Shown piece by piece: positions 33,693 to 44,421 of a DNA stretch of 64,000 nucleotides. The DNA lies in contig QANZ01021649.1 of NCBI GenBank assembly GCA_003254925.1, positions 30,883 to 94,882 of the forward strand. The letters run 5' to 3'. Source of the DNA: Chamaecrista fasciculata (lineage: Eukaryota; Streptophyta; Magnoliopsida; Fabales; Fabaceae). Below the pieces are notes generated by a model. That model ran no database searches, was not told where the DNA came from, and saw only the letters and a program-made list of their open reading frames with translations. How positions within the stretch are numbered: position 1 is the stretch's first letter; every line of letters starts with the position of its first letter. The position numbers were made by a program, and so were the translations under genes.

Positions 33693-36458
33693 TGTCACGC
33701 CCCCCTCCGTGGGAGCACGTGACCGGCACGGACATGGGTCCATCCCACGCCGTAAGCCTACCCACTGTCAACCCATATCAAAAACACAATAACAACGTAA
33801 CAATTCACTTTATACAATTATACTAAACAATACTTGGGCAAACATAATTCATCATTCACTTGCACATTTCCGTCAATCTATCAATTTAAAATATCATCTA
33901 TCAATGCAAACACTGTCTCAAAATATCAAATAAAGATACAGTGCCAAATGAAACTATGGCATCAATGAATCATACAAAATATCAATTAAATCCCTGAATA
34001 CCCTCCTTAAGTACTAGTGGAGCTAACAAACTAGAATTTAAACACTGTCCTATTCAATGAAATAAATACCCACACGAACAATGACGTGGGCTTCTGAATA
34101 ACTCCCTTTCATAGCAAAAGTTGACACTTGACATTCACCTGTATCTGAAAAATGTTAAACGTGGGGTGAGTCGAAACTCAGTGAGCGGTTAACCCATCCC
34201 AGTCGTGGTGTAGGGCACCACCACGTAGGGAGAGGGATCATCAACCAAGCTAGCAATCACCAACAATGAGAAATTTACAATAACATTCGTTCCACTAAAA
34301 TAATTCAGCTTCTTCCAACAATTCCACCATGTATCCAAATGACAAGACAATAGCAACTCAACTTCTAGAAAACCAGTAAATTTTAAAACAATATAAAATA
34401 CAAGATTAACCATGGATTTGAGAACACCTTTTGAAATCAGAAATTTTAGGGAAACATACTTTGAGATTTCATTTGCGAAGAAGATAAGGTTTTGTAGAGA
34501 AAGTGACAAAATTTTGCTTTGCTAAAATAATGTTTGGGGAGGGATAACAGATTATAAAATCTCTTAAAACTTCTTTCAAAGATCAAAATCTTAGGAAGAT
34601 AAAGTGTTTAAATCACTCAAAACCTATAACTCATAAGAACTATTCAAATAATTTCTTTAAGACCAATAAGAGAACAAAGGTCTCATGAGAGATTTAAACA
34701 TTAAGTAAAAACATCCTCACAGAAGAAATATAGATCTCTCTCAAGTCCTTTTTTTTGAGATACTCGAAATATAGCTTTGGTAAGTCATTTAAAATAAAAG
34801 TAGAAATGCTTTCTTGAAAATACCAATTAAAAGTGAATTCAATATTTTGTTCAAAAGAAACCCATATAAATCCAGAGATGACTAGACGATGTCTACCACA
34901 TTAATATCTACCTGTAAGGTAGTCAGCAACACCACAACAATCGGATTAATGTCATTCGAACCATCATTAGTCATAAAACATTTAATATCCGTAATATCAA
35001 TATTCAGCATAACACAATTACGATATTTCAATTCTGCCTCCAATCATGAGGGAACCGCACATAGCATCACCTCAAGTTCTCAACCCGTGGGGACCGCACA
35101 CAGCTTTTCACCCATCGGGACCGCACACAGCATTATCTCAGCCCGTGGAGACCGCACAAAGCTTCTCACCCATCGGGACCGCACATAGCATTACCTCAAC
35201 CCGTGGGGACCGCACACAGCTTTTCACCCATCGGGACCGCATGTAGCAATATCTCAACCCGTGGGGACCGCACACAGCTTTTCACTCATCGGGAGCACAC
35301 ACAGCATTATCTCATTCATTTCACAAGCAATCAACAGTAAGGCACACGCACAAACACAAACCCAATCACAATCACAAACACAAGCACAAGCACAAGCACC
35401 AGCACAAGCTCAAATTAGTCAACTCAGAACATACAACACTTCGAGTAAAAAATTAACTATTATACCAACATAAATTTACATTTCAAATGATCAACTAAAA
35501 CACACAATAAAAGTTACATACTTACATCAAGGTAGCTCGACCAAGAAGCTCATGCACTGGATATCAATCACATCATTTAACCGCTCATTATCACAAGAAA
35601 GAATCAACACTGTTACCGACCACAGCAGATGTATCTCACATAGTCAGTTTAATTTATTCAATCTTTTTTCTCAACTCATCACCGAGAGTAATTAATCGTA
35701 TCATCTGTCTCATCCCTTCACAGGAGAGCTTAAGCATACACATATGGTTCCCAATCAAATCATATAATCAATAACATCCAATTTCTAGCACAATTTCTAA
35801 AATAATTCAATCAATCCATTCACGCTCAAGGATAGCATATTTATAACACACCAACCCTCAAGGGACAAGGATAAGAAAGCCACTCACCTTAGTCAATAGG
35901 ATGGACTCCATAGCCTTCATGCTTTCTTCCAACAACTAAAGCAAGCATCTAGGAACATAATTACAGTCAAAATACCAATCAACATCACCATTCACGAACT
36001 CGATCTAAAGACTCGAAAATCCAATTCTTCACAAAACTAGCAAAAGGTTCATATGCAACACCCTCTTCCTAACACCTATCTTTGACCCTTAACCACACTC
36101 ACCTAAGATTATAGCCTCTTAACTAGAAGACTAAAAAGAAACTTGGGTGTCAACTTGTAACTTTTCTTAAAATCCAGAGAAAGGACCAATCTGAATTTTT
36201 TCCCAAAATTTAGAAAAGGACTACTTTTGTAGTTTTCTTCAACACCAAAATTAAAATTCTTAGTTTCCTTCCATTACCGAAACAACCCTAAGCCCAAACC
36301 ATCAACCACAAACTTAACAAGCATCAATAACAACATCATCTAGCACACTTTCTCACAACTCCACATTTTTAAGCAAACTATATGAATTCTAAAACTTGAA
36401 TTCAAGAAAATTTTACAATATCTTGAAAACATAAACCACCATCAAAAATCATGAAACC
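33693..36458 (-). repeat. Segment G: inverted relative of the solo LTR
   Basis: It opens TGTCACGCCCCCC followed by ACGTGACCGGCACGG, the reverse complement of the solo LTR end. It shares with it the CTACGTGG..CACCACGA block (34186-34235), the minisatellite (35046-35310) and the CA-rich tract. It is not a close copy. Its other end is not reached before element H starts at 36459, so it is a partial LTR or an LTR cut by H. No gene is seen; the open frames inside translate simple repeats. Confidence 0.78.
35046..35310. repeat. Minisatellite in segment G
   Basis: Four to five alternating units containing CCCGTGGGGACCGCACACAG and CACCCATCGGGACCGCAC, about 58 bases per pair. A CA-rich tract with ACAAGCACAAGC follows at 35341-35412. 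Confidence 0.88.
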
Positions 36459-37029
36459 TGATGAACCTGGTTTTGGCCGTAGGGCATTACCTGGTTCGAT
36501 GAGGCAACTTTGGGTCAGAAGTCACCTACAAGACAATGAAAACACAGGGGTGGCCCTGCGATTCACCTCCGATGCTTAAGTCAGTAAAATAGCCTGAGAG
36601 CAATAGAGTGTGGAAAATGGAAATAGTGCGTACCTTTTTCCAGTAGAGGAGCTCTCCTTTTATACTGGTGAAGTGAGACCTTTTTGACCTAGATATGGTC
36701 GAATGTGATCTTAACTGATTGGCCAAATCAGTTGTGATCCTTGGTGGAAATCCTAACTGTCCGTTATTCTCGCAGATCTGTTGGTCAGGATACAGGAATA
36801 AGTTGTTTGTTTCGTGGGCGCCAGTTTGTTGGCGTTCTCGCCTGACGCAAGGCGTTTGGTGTCTTAACCATGCTAGGACTCTTTCTGTGGACGCCTAGCT
36901 GTTGGCGTCCTTGGTGCCTTACTTGTGTAGGGCTCTTTTGGCGCTCTTCGCTCAAGGGATTCCTTTGATGAGCCTTTGAACGCCTATGGCCTAGGTCTTC
37001 CAGTCCTCGAGTCATTAGGCCTATTATCA
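36459..37029 (-). repeat. Element H 3' LTR
   Basis: 571 bp, TGATGAACCTGG to GGCCTATTATCA. It lacks a 72-base stretch that is duplicated in the other LTR; otherwise the two differ by roughly a dozen or so single-base changes by eye. Low divergence suggests a fairly recent insertion. Confidence 0.93.
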
Positions 37030-37663
37030 CTAGTCCCAACAAAAGGAGTGAAGTTCTGTCCCCATCAGTGGAGTCCCATCCCGGGTCGATGTCGCCAAAT
37101 TTTGCGCTACAGTTGATGGGGCGTTTTCTGTTCCAATGACTCTTTTTGGCGTCCTTACAAACTTGTCTTTTCGTATTCCTAGCTGATGTACCGCGTCGCT
37201 TGAAATCTTTGTGTCAGGGATCTCGTGGCCACGTGTCGATACGTGATTCGCCTTTCCTCCCTCATGATGGCGAAATCGCGAACCGAGGGGGCGCATTTAA
37301 TGCAGCGCTTCGATTTTCGAGAAAAGTTGGAGAAAACCGCCATTTTTCTCTCTTCTCCCTCCTTGCTCGATCATTTTATGCATTTTCGAAATTTCCTCTT
37401 TCCTCATTTCCTCTGAGTTTTCTCTCTTCTTCTGCATTTCAAGCCCTTGCTGCCTTCTTCGTTCTCGCTGCTTTCTGGTTGTTTTCTTCGACAATCAAGT
37501 GAAGTCTTCGTCTGGTAAGTTCTTTTCTCAAGTTTTTTCGCCGTGTTTTTGCGTGTTTCCAGTGTTTGCTTCATACTTACCCAGTATTCGCCATGTTCTT
37601 CGCAGTGTTCATCAAGTTCTTCAGCTTCTTCTTCGCGGATCTTCTGCCAGACTATCATCGATC
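37030..37663 (+). promoter_or_regulatory. Upstream region of the antisense gene in H
   Basis: 634 bases between the LTR and the start codon at 37664. It must hold the promoter and 5' untranslated region of the antisense gene if that is expressed. A good donor (CTG/GTAAGT at 37515) and an acceptor (TTCTTCGCAG ending 37605) could define a 5' untranslated intron. I see no clear TATA box. Part of this stretch is conserved in the second Tat-type remnant at 57468-57754. Confidence 0.45.
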
Positions 37664-40225
37664 ATGGACTTCAACAAATGTAAGTGTTTCTCCTTTCATA
37701 ACCTTCGTTGCCCCTTGTTTGATTTTGCCATTTTCGTTTTGGGTTGGTAGGGTTTTGCTTGTTTGTCTGGTGGTCAATCGCACTACGCAATGGGTTCTTT
37801 TTTCCCCCTTTTCCTTTTGTTTTTCTCTTTTTGGTGTTTTGGGTGGTGGAGGTGCATTCTCCGAGAAGTGTACTGAACTGGTCCTGTTTCCACAGCTGCT
37901 GGAAACAAGATGGTTCCAGGGTCGTCAGCGCCCGGGCCGTCAGCGCCGCCAAGGGTTGATTCTCCTTCGGTTAGGGTTGGCGGTGACGCTACGGACTCCT
38001 CCTCCTCGACGTCGTCTGAAATTCGTGAGATGCTATCCCCGGATGAGGCGTCAGCGGGTGAGGAACGTTCAACGCCCCAGGCTACGGTCCCTATGTGGGC
38101 GTTTATAGGGGATGGCAATCCTGTGCAAACCATCTGTGGAGACGAGGTCAACTTTTTGGCTTATCCCGAATGGTTTTTTTCTTCGAGCAAGGGTTTAGCT
38201 AAAGTTCCCTTGGTCAAGGGCGCCCCAGAGACAATGCCTTGTGGTCCCGATAGGGCCGAAATAATGAGGAACGCGCGTCCTGTCGTTGATTGGCGTTGCC
38301 AGAATCCCGGCGCCAAAGTGCAGCCTCCACACTTGGATAAAACCAACGATGCCATTAAAGAGTTTTGGTGTTGGAACCACGATGAGGTGCTCCTTCGAGA
38401 ACTTAACGAGGAGCTAATAGCTAATTCAACTCGTCGGCGGTCTTCTGGGTGTCGCATCGCCTTTCCTAGTCATCTGGAGGATGGTCCTGATATGTTGTAC
38501 ACTGATGGTAGAGGGTTCCTGATTTGTGAGCACGTGCTTCGAGGTTGCGATATTGAGATGCCCTTCCATCCGGCGGTGTCGGACCTTCTGGCGATCATGA
38601 ACGTCGCCCCCATTCAGTTGAGTGCCAATGGTTGGCGTATTCTCCTCGCATTTGTTGCAAAATGCCAGAGGGATGGCGTGAGCGCCACGGCTCGTCTGTT
38701 TCTCTTCTTTTTCTATCCACGATGGGTGGATAACCTGTTTATCTCCTACTATCGACGCCCTGGGCGTCCTCTGATTCTCGATCATGCTGTCAGCAATCCG
38801 AAGTCGTGGCAGTATAAGTTTTTTCTTATCGAGGGGTCTAGGTCGCGACGTCCTTTTTGGGTTCGCTCTTCGGATGAGCGTGCCATGTTTCCGCTTTCTT
38901 GGAGAAGGCCGCGCTTGGGTCCTTTCGAGTGTAACTGGCGGGACCTGACCGTGGATGAGCGCTTGGGGGCGTTGCGGTTGATCACCACTGACCCTCTTGA
39001 CCCTAAGCGCTGTGTGTTGCTATCACTTATTGTTATAAGTTCTTTTCACATTTGCTTATTCAAAATTTTCTAATGTTTGCTTTGCTTTGTTTCAGTGCTC
39101 GATGTGAACGCCTCCAATGTCATAGGGAATCGGCGAGGTCAAGCCGATAAGGGCAAGGGGAAGGCAGTGGCCGCCCCTAAAACAGTTCCCAAGAAGACTA
39201 CATTCGCCAACGCCATAGCGACAATCGCGGGGAAGAAGCCAGGGGGCGTTGTCATTCGGGAGCCGGTGTCGGTTCCGCGTCCTTCACCTCAGCAAGGGAA
39301 AGAGGGGGCGATCACTTCCAAAGATGGGGAGCCTCCTCAAAAACGCCGACGCCCCACTGTAGAAGTGCCCCAGATTCCGGCGGTTCCAGAGGAAGTCGGT
39401 TTCAACGCGCTCGAGTTTCTTTCCAAGTCCTTATCCGAAGAGGGCTCAGTGAAACGAGACGATTTGGCTCGGGCGTCTACAGAAAATACTCAGGATCCTG
39501 CTGAGGAGGGGACCAGGTTTCTGCTAGCCGCAGGGATGCGGTTTCTTGCTAGCAGCGTCTCCCGGAAGGACCTTTTGTCCGAAAGGGATGCTGCGCGTGA
39601 GGACGCCAAGAAGTCGCGTCAAGAGCTGATCGAGCTGAAGGACGAAATCAATGTGATGAAGGCGTCCCAAGAGTCCCTGCAGGGCGATTATGATCGAAGG
39701 GGCAATCGGTTGAAGGAGGTCAATGATTTAAACGCCCAGCTAAATATTAAGGTGGCGTCCTTGGAGGAAGAGCTTCAGGATGCAAGGCAAAAGGTTGATG
39801 ACCTATGTGCCTTGGCTGTGCGACAAGTCAAGTGGCGTGGATCACGCTATAATTACATCGGATTCAAGAACACCATTGCCCAGTTAAAGCTACGTAATCC
39901 GGACCTCAATACCAATTGGATATGCCCCAATAAGGTTGTAGAGGGGAGGCTTCTTCGAGACCCATACGAGGATGACCCCTTAGTGAGGATGCCTTGTATG
40001 CCTGAGAACTTCGATATGGCCGGCTATGAGTCCCAGGGCGACGAGGACTTCCCATGGTTTCCCAATATGGAAGTTCCCCTGCCCGGGGAGGAGCCCCCAT
40101 CTAGTGCGGCGCCTTCATCAGACGCGGGAGTTGGCGTTCAGGGCGTTGTCGCCAATCAGGGGAGTGGGAGCACCAAGGGAGCTTCGAGCGCATCCACGAT
40201 TGAAGATCCTCCTGCTGCCGCCTAG
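37664..40225 (+). CDS. Three-exon antisense gene of element H, Transposase_28-like protein
   Basis: Exons 37664-37679, 37896-39011 and 39096-40225 join without a stop into 753 codons; the summed length is a multiple of three. Introns are 37680-37895 (GTAAGTG..TTTCCACAG) and 39012-39095 (GTGTGT..TTTGTTTCAG). Residues about 95-350 contain a segment with PFHPAVSDLL, NGWRILLAFV and LFLFFFYPRW, which resembles the Pfam family 'putative gypsy type transposon' (Transposase_28) of plant Tat elements. The third exon is rich in Lys, Pro and charge, then has a long heptad-like coiled coil (about 39580-39810), and ends in an acidic, Ser/Ala-rich tail. Function is unknown. The gene runs against gag-pol and converges on it at 40225/40771. 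Confidence 0.75.
37680..37895 (+). other. Intron 1 of the antisense gene
   Basis: Donor AAAT/GTAAGTG and acceptor CTGTTTCCACAG/C with a pyrimidine-rich approach. Removal joins codons 1-5 to the frame that contains the ATG at 37910. That downstream ATG could start a shorter protein if the first exon is not used. Confidence 0.6.
39012..39095 (+). other. Intron 2 of the antisense gene
   Basis: 84 nt, with GTGTGT at the donor and TTTGCTTTGCTTTGTTTCAG at the acceptor. It is AT-rich against GC-rich exons. Without splicing the frame hits TAA at 39071-39073; with it, exons 2 and 3 are in phase. Confidence 0.72.
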
Positions 40226-40770
40226 GCCTGCGTGCCATTGGGCTTTTTCTTGGGCCTGCGTGCCTGCTTTTATAAATTTTGTTTTTATTTGGATTATGGC
40301 GTTGACGCCATCTTGGATAATGAACGCTGTTGGCCTATTGCGCCAGTGTTTTGGATTGTTTGGGCGTTGATGCCCTTAATTAAGCTATTGTTGTGTTTAA
40401 TTTTCTCTGCTTTGAGCGTTCCTATTTTGCGATGTGTTTTAAACTTATGTTTTTCGATTCGATCGATATGTTGTGCTGCACCCTAAGGTGCTGCCTTGCG
40501 TTGGGTACGCTTCGAGCGTTTTATGCGTATTATACGCTGAGTTTTGACTAGTCATCCAAGGGAGGGTCGGTCCGCATGGTAGTGAGTGCCATACTCACAA
40601 GGCTCCTTCGAGGGCCTTTTCGCTGCTGTGTCGAGGGCGTCCCCTCGAGCAGCGCCAACTTCATTGTTTGTTGAAGAGAAAAAGGGTAATTCATTAATTA
40701 CGAAAGCAAAGTACAACTGGCGCTATGGCCTTCTTTAAACAATTCCATAATTCAAATGAAATCAATCCAC
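40226..40770. other. Gap between convergent genes in H
   Basis: 545 bases between the stop of the antisense gene and the stop of pol on the other strand. It probably holds both 3' untranslated regions. No gene or repeat is recognised in it. Confidence 0.5.
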
Positions 40771-43700
40771 TTAGGGGAAGTAAAACTTGAGTTTTGCCAT
40801 ATTCCAGGCGTTTGGGAGTGATTTCCCTTCTGGCGTTTCCAGTCTGAAGGCGTTCCCAGGTAAGGCGCCTACGACTCTGTAGGGGCCTTCCCAGTTTGGT
40901 CCAAGCTTGCCATGTGTGGGATCCTTTCTGTTGTTTTCGACGGTTCTAAGCACCAAATCTCCCACTTTGAGGGTTCGAGGTTTGATCTTTGAGTCGTGGC
41001 ATCTCTTCACCATCTGATTGTACGCTGCTTGTCTGATGGCTGCAACCTCTCGTCTTTCTTCCAAGCTGTCTAAGGCTTGGAGCCTGGAGTTGGCGTCATT
41101 GGTGTTTGGATAATTGATTATCCTCTCAGTCGGGACGTTTACTTCGGCGGGTATGACCGCTTCGTGTCCGTATGCTAAGGCGAAAGGCGTTTCTTTCGTA
41201 GCTGTTTGTTCCGTGGTCCTGTATGACCATAGGACTGAGGGGAGTTCATCAACCCACCTTCCCTTAGCTGACTCCAGTCTTTTCTTGATTCCTTGTATGA
41301 TGATTCTGTTGGCCAATTCAACTTGGCCATTTGTAGCCGGATGTTCTACCGAGGTAGTCTTGTGATGGATTTTCCAAGCTTTGCAAAAGTCTTGGAACTT
41401 TCTGCTTGTAAATTGGGCGCCATTGTCAGATATTAGAGTGTTTGGGAGTCCAAATCTGGTAATGACGTTTTGCCATAGGAACTTCTCCATGGCTTCTGAA
41501 GTTATGGACGCCACTGCCTCGGCTTCTATCCATTTCGTAAAGTAGTCTACGGCGACTATGAGAAACTTTCTCTGATAGGCCGCTGTCGGGAACGGCCCTG
41601 CAATGTCGATTCCCCATAAGTCAAATGGCCAAGGGGATGTGATGGCGCTCATGGGAGCTGCGTGTGTATGTATCATGTTGGCATACTTTTGGCATTTCTC
41701 GCATGAGCGAACAATGCTCTCTGCGTCCTGTAGCAGCGTGGGCCAGTAATAGCCTGCCCTTTGGATTTTTCTTCGTATAGCCATTGGGCCTTGGTGGCTG
41801 GCGCATAGGCCTTCATGGACTTCAGTTAACACCCTGGTGACTTCGTTCCCTGCTATACACTTGGCCGCCGGGTGACTGAAGTTTTTTCTGTACAACGCCC
41901 CTTGTCTGATAAAGTATCTGCCGGATCTCCTTGCGACTTTTCTTGCTTCGTTTTTATCTGAGGGAAGGGAGCCTTTTTCCAGATAGTTGAATATTGGCGT
42001 CCTCCAATCAACGACTTCCTCTGTAGGAAGGACGTCCTGCTCCAGTATCGAGGGCTCCCTAAGGGTTGTTTTGATGATGGAGTTCCTTCCTCCTTTGTTT
42101 GGCTTGGATGCCAACTTGGCGAGCTCGTCGGCTCGAGCGTTCTCGTTTCGAGGAATATGTTTGAAAGTGGCATCTATGCTAGATCCGGTCATGATCTTCT
42201 TTGCTTTTTCGGCGTACTGGACCATGGTAGAGTCTTTGGTTTCGTACTCCCCGTTCATTTGTTGTACTACCAATTGAGAATCTGCGAAGATTTCCAATCT
42301 TTTGGCGCCTATGTTGGCTGCCAATTTCAAGGCAGCGATCAACGCCTCATATTCTGCCTGATTGTTGGTAATGGGGCACTCAATTTCGATAGATTGTTCG
42401 ATGATGGAGCCATCTGGGGCTCGCATGACTACGCCTGCTCCACGTTGCGAGTTGGACGCGGCGCCATCGATATGTATGGTCCAAGTCCAATTTTGGGCGT
42501 TGTCTGGTCCTGTCATTTCTGCTATGAAGTCGGCTAGTGCTTGGCCCTTGATGGCCCTTCTTGGCTCATAAGCGATCCCATACTCCGAGATTTCTACGGA
42601 CCATATTGACATTCTTCCAGCAATATCTGGTTGTTCAATCATTTGCTTGAGGGGTCTATCCGTTCTGACGATTATTTGGTATTGCTGGTAGTAATGTCGG
42701 AGCTTCCTGGTTGAGTGGAGTAATGAAAACGTCAGCTTTTCTAGGCGGTGATACCTTTTCTCGGCTCCCGTGAGCGTTTTGCTCGTAAAGTAGATTGGTT
42801 TCTGCTCTTCCCCATCTTCGAGTACTAAGGCCGAACTGATTGCGTCGTCTGTGGACGCCAAGTAGACGTAGATTGGTTTATCCTTGATCGGAATTACCAA
42901 AATTGGCGGTGACGCCAGATACGCCTTCAGCCTTTGGAAGGCTTCCTCGCATTCCTTGGTCCATTCGAATCGTTTGTTTGCTTTTAATGTTTGGAAGAAA
43001 GGCAAGCATTTGTCAGCTGACCTGAATGTAAAGGAGACCAATAATGAGTAATGCTCGTTTTATTGATAGAAGTTGTGCGTCGAAAAGACGGCTTACATAG
43101 GCGTTGTCGATCAAATAAAGACATTTCAGAAAATAAATAAAAAGACGAAAAAGAGACTGTCACTAGGAATAGCTGTAAAGCTTTATTGTTGAGGAGGCGC
43201 TAGGCGCTCTCTACCTCGACAGAAACCTATGGAGTGCCGCTAGCCTGCCGTTGAGGCGTTGGACTTCCTTAACCGATCTCGGGGAGACCATCTCGAGGAT
43301 TGCTCTGCACTGGTCTGGATTTGCTTCGATTCCTCTGTTGGTGAGCATGAATCCGAGGAATTTTCCCCCGTTGACGCCGAAGGCGCACTTCGAGGGGTTC
43401 AGCTTCATTTGGTACTTTCGTAGCTGGTCGAAGATTTCCTTCAAATCTTCAGTGTGTTTTCTACCTTCTTTGGTTTTCACCACCATGTCAACAACATAGA
43501 CTTCCAAATTCTTTCCAATGTGATCTTTAAAGAAAAGATCCATCATTCTCTGGTAGGTGGCGCCCGCATTCTTCAGTCCGAAAGGCATCACTGTGTAGCA
43601 GTACGTGCCCATCTCAGTTATGAACGCCGTTTTCTCGGCGTCTTCGGGGTTCATTTTGATCTGGTTATACCCGCTGAAGGCATCTAGGAAACTCATCGTT

Positions 43701-44416
43701 TGATGACCACAGGTTCCATCAACAAGCTTGTCGATATTGGGTAACGGGTAATGGTCCTTCGGACACGCCTTGTTGAGGTCAGTGAAGTCTACACACATCC
43801 TCCACTTGCCATTTGATTTCTTGACCAACACCACATTGGAGAGCCACTCAGGGTACTTGGCTTCCCTGATAAATCCTGCAGTTAGTAGTTTATTAACTTC
43901 TTCTTTGATCGCCGCTTGGCGCTCATGGCCAAAGAGGCGTTTTCGTTGGATCACTCCTCTTCTGCCGTCGGTGTTCAGGCTGTGACAGATGAGCTTAGGC
44001 TCTATTCCCGGCATATCCGCAGGACACCAGGCGAAGATATCAGAAGATCCCCTCAATAGTTGGATGAGTTCGGATTTCTCTTCTTCGCGAAGGAGCATGT
44101 TGATCTGAACCGTTTTCTCGGCGTCTTTGCCTAGCTGTATTACCTCCAAATCCCCTGTTGGTTTTGGTCTTTGATCCGAGATCTCATCCCTGAAGTCCTC
44201 TATGTCGTTGTCCGATCCTTCAAGCTTTCCTCTATTCGCGGCGTTATCAGCCGATGTTTTTGCCCTTGTTTTTCTTTTTCTTTCTTCTTCATTCGTTTTT
44301 GCTAGGCTCATGGCGTAGCACTGTCTGGCTGCTCTCTGGTCTGCTCTCACTTGACCCACTCCTTGGGGCGTTGGGAACTTCATGCGAAGATGGGCAGTGG
44401 ATATGACCGCTCGCAT
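40771..44416 (-). CDS. Element H reverse transcriptase, two RNase H domains and integrase, with one intron
   Basis: Exons 44416-43215 and 43021-40771 join into 1150 codons without a stop. The 193 nt gap reads AG/GTAGAG..TTTACATTCAG/G and joins HRFLSR to SADKC. RT motifs include NKACPKDHYPLP and FLDAFSGYNQI, but the active site reads YVVD, not YVDD. Then follow the Ty3-type RNase H (to about 42530), a second archaeal-type RNase H (TIHIDGA, NNQAEYEAL, FADSQLVV) and integrase with its zinc region (about 41700-41800) and D..D..E in GIDIAGP, SDNGAQF and GQVELANR. No chromodomain is seen. The lead ATG at 44416 is internal to the polyprotein; the true frame comes from the gag side through a frameshift. 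Domain order is certain; activity is doubtful. Confidence 0.88.
43022..43214 (-). other. Intron between reverse transcriptase and RNase H of H
   Basis: On the reverse strand the donor is GAG/GTAGAGAGCG at 43214 and the acceptor TCTCCTTTACATTCAG/G at 43022. The stretch is AT-rich and contains several stops, and its removal restores an unbroken, homologous protein. This fits a spliceosomal intron better than a random insertion, since no target duplication surrounds it. Confidence 0.78.
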
Positions 44417-44421
44417 CTTGT

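Noticed and set aside
37030..37663. Reverse-strand short frames near the H 3' LTR
   Set aside because: They overlap the upstream region of the antisense gene, are short and show no known domain.
40226..40486. Hydrophobic short frame after the antisense gene stop
   Set aside because: It is in the probable 3' untranslated region and has no conserved feature.
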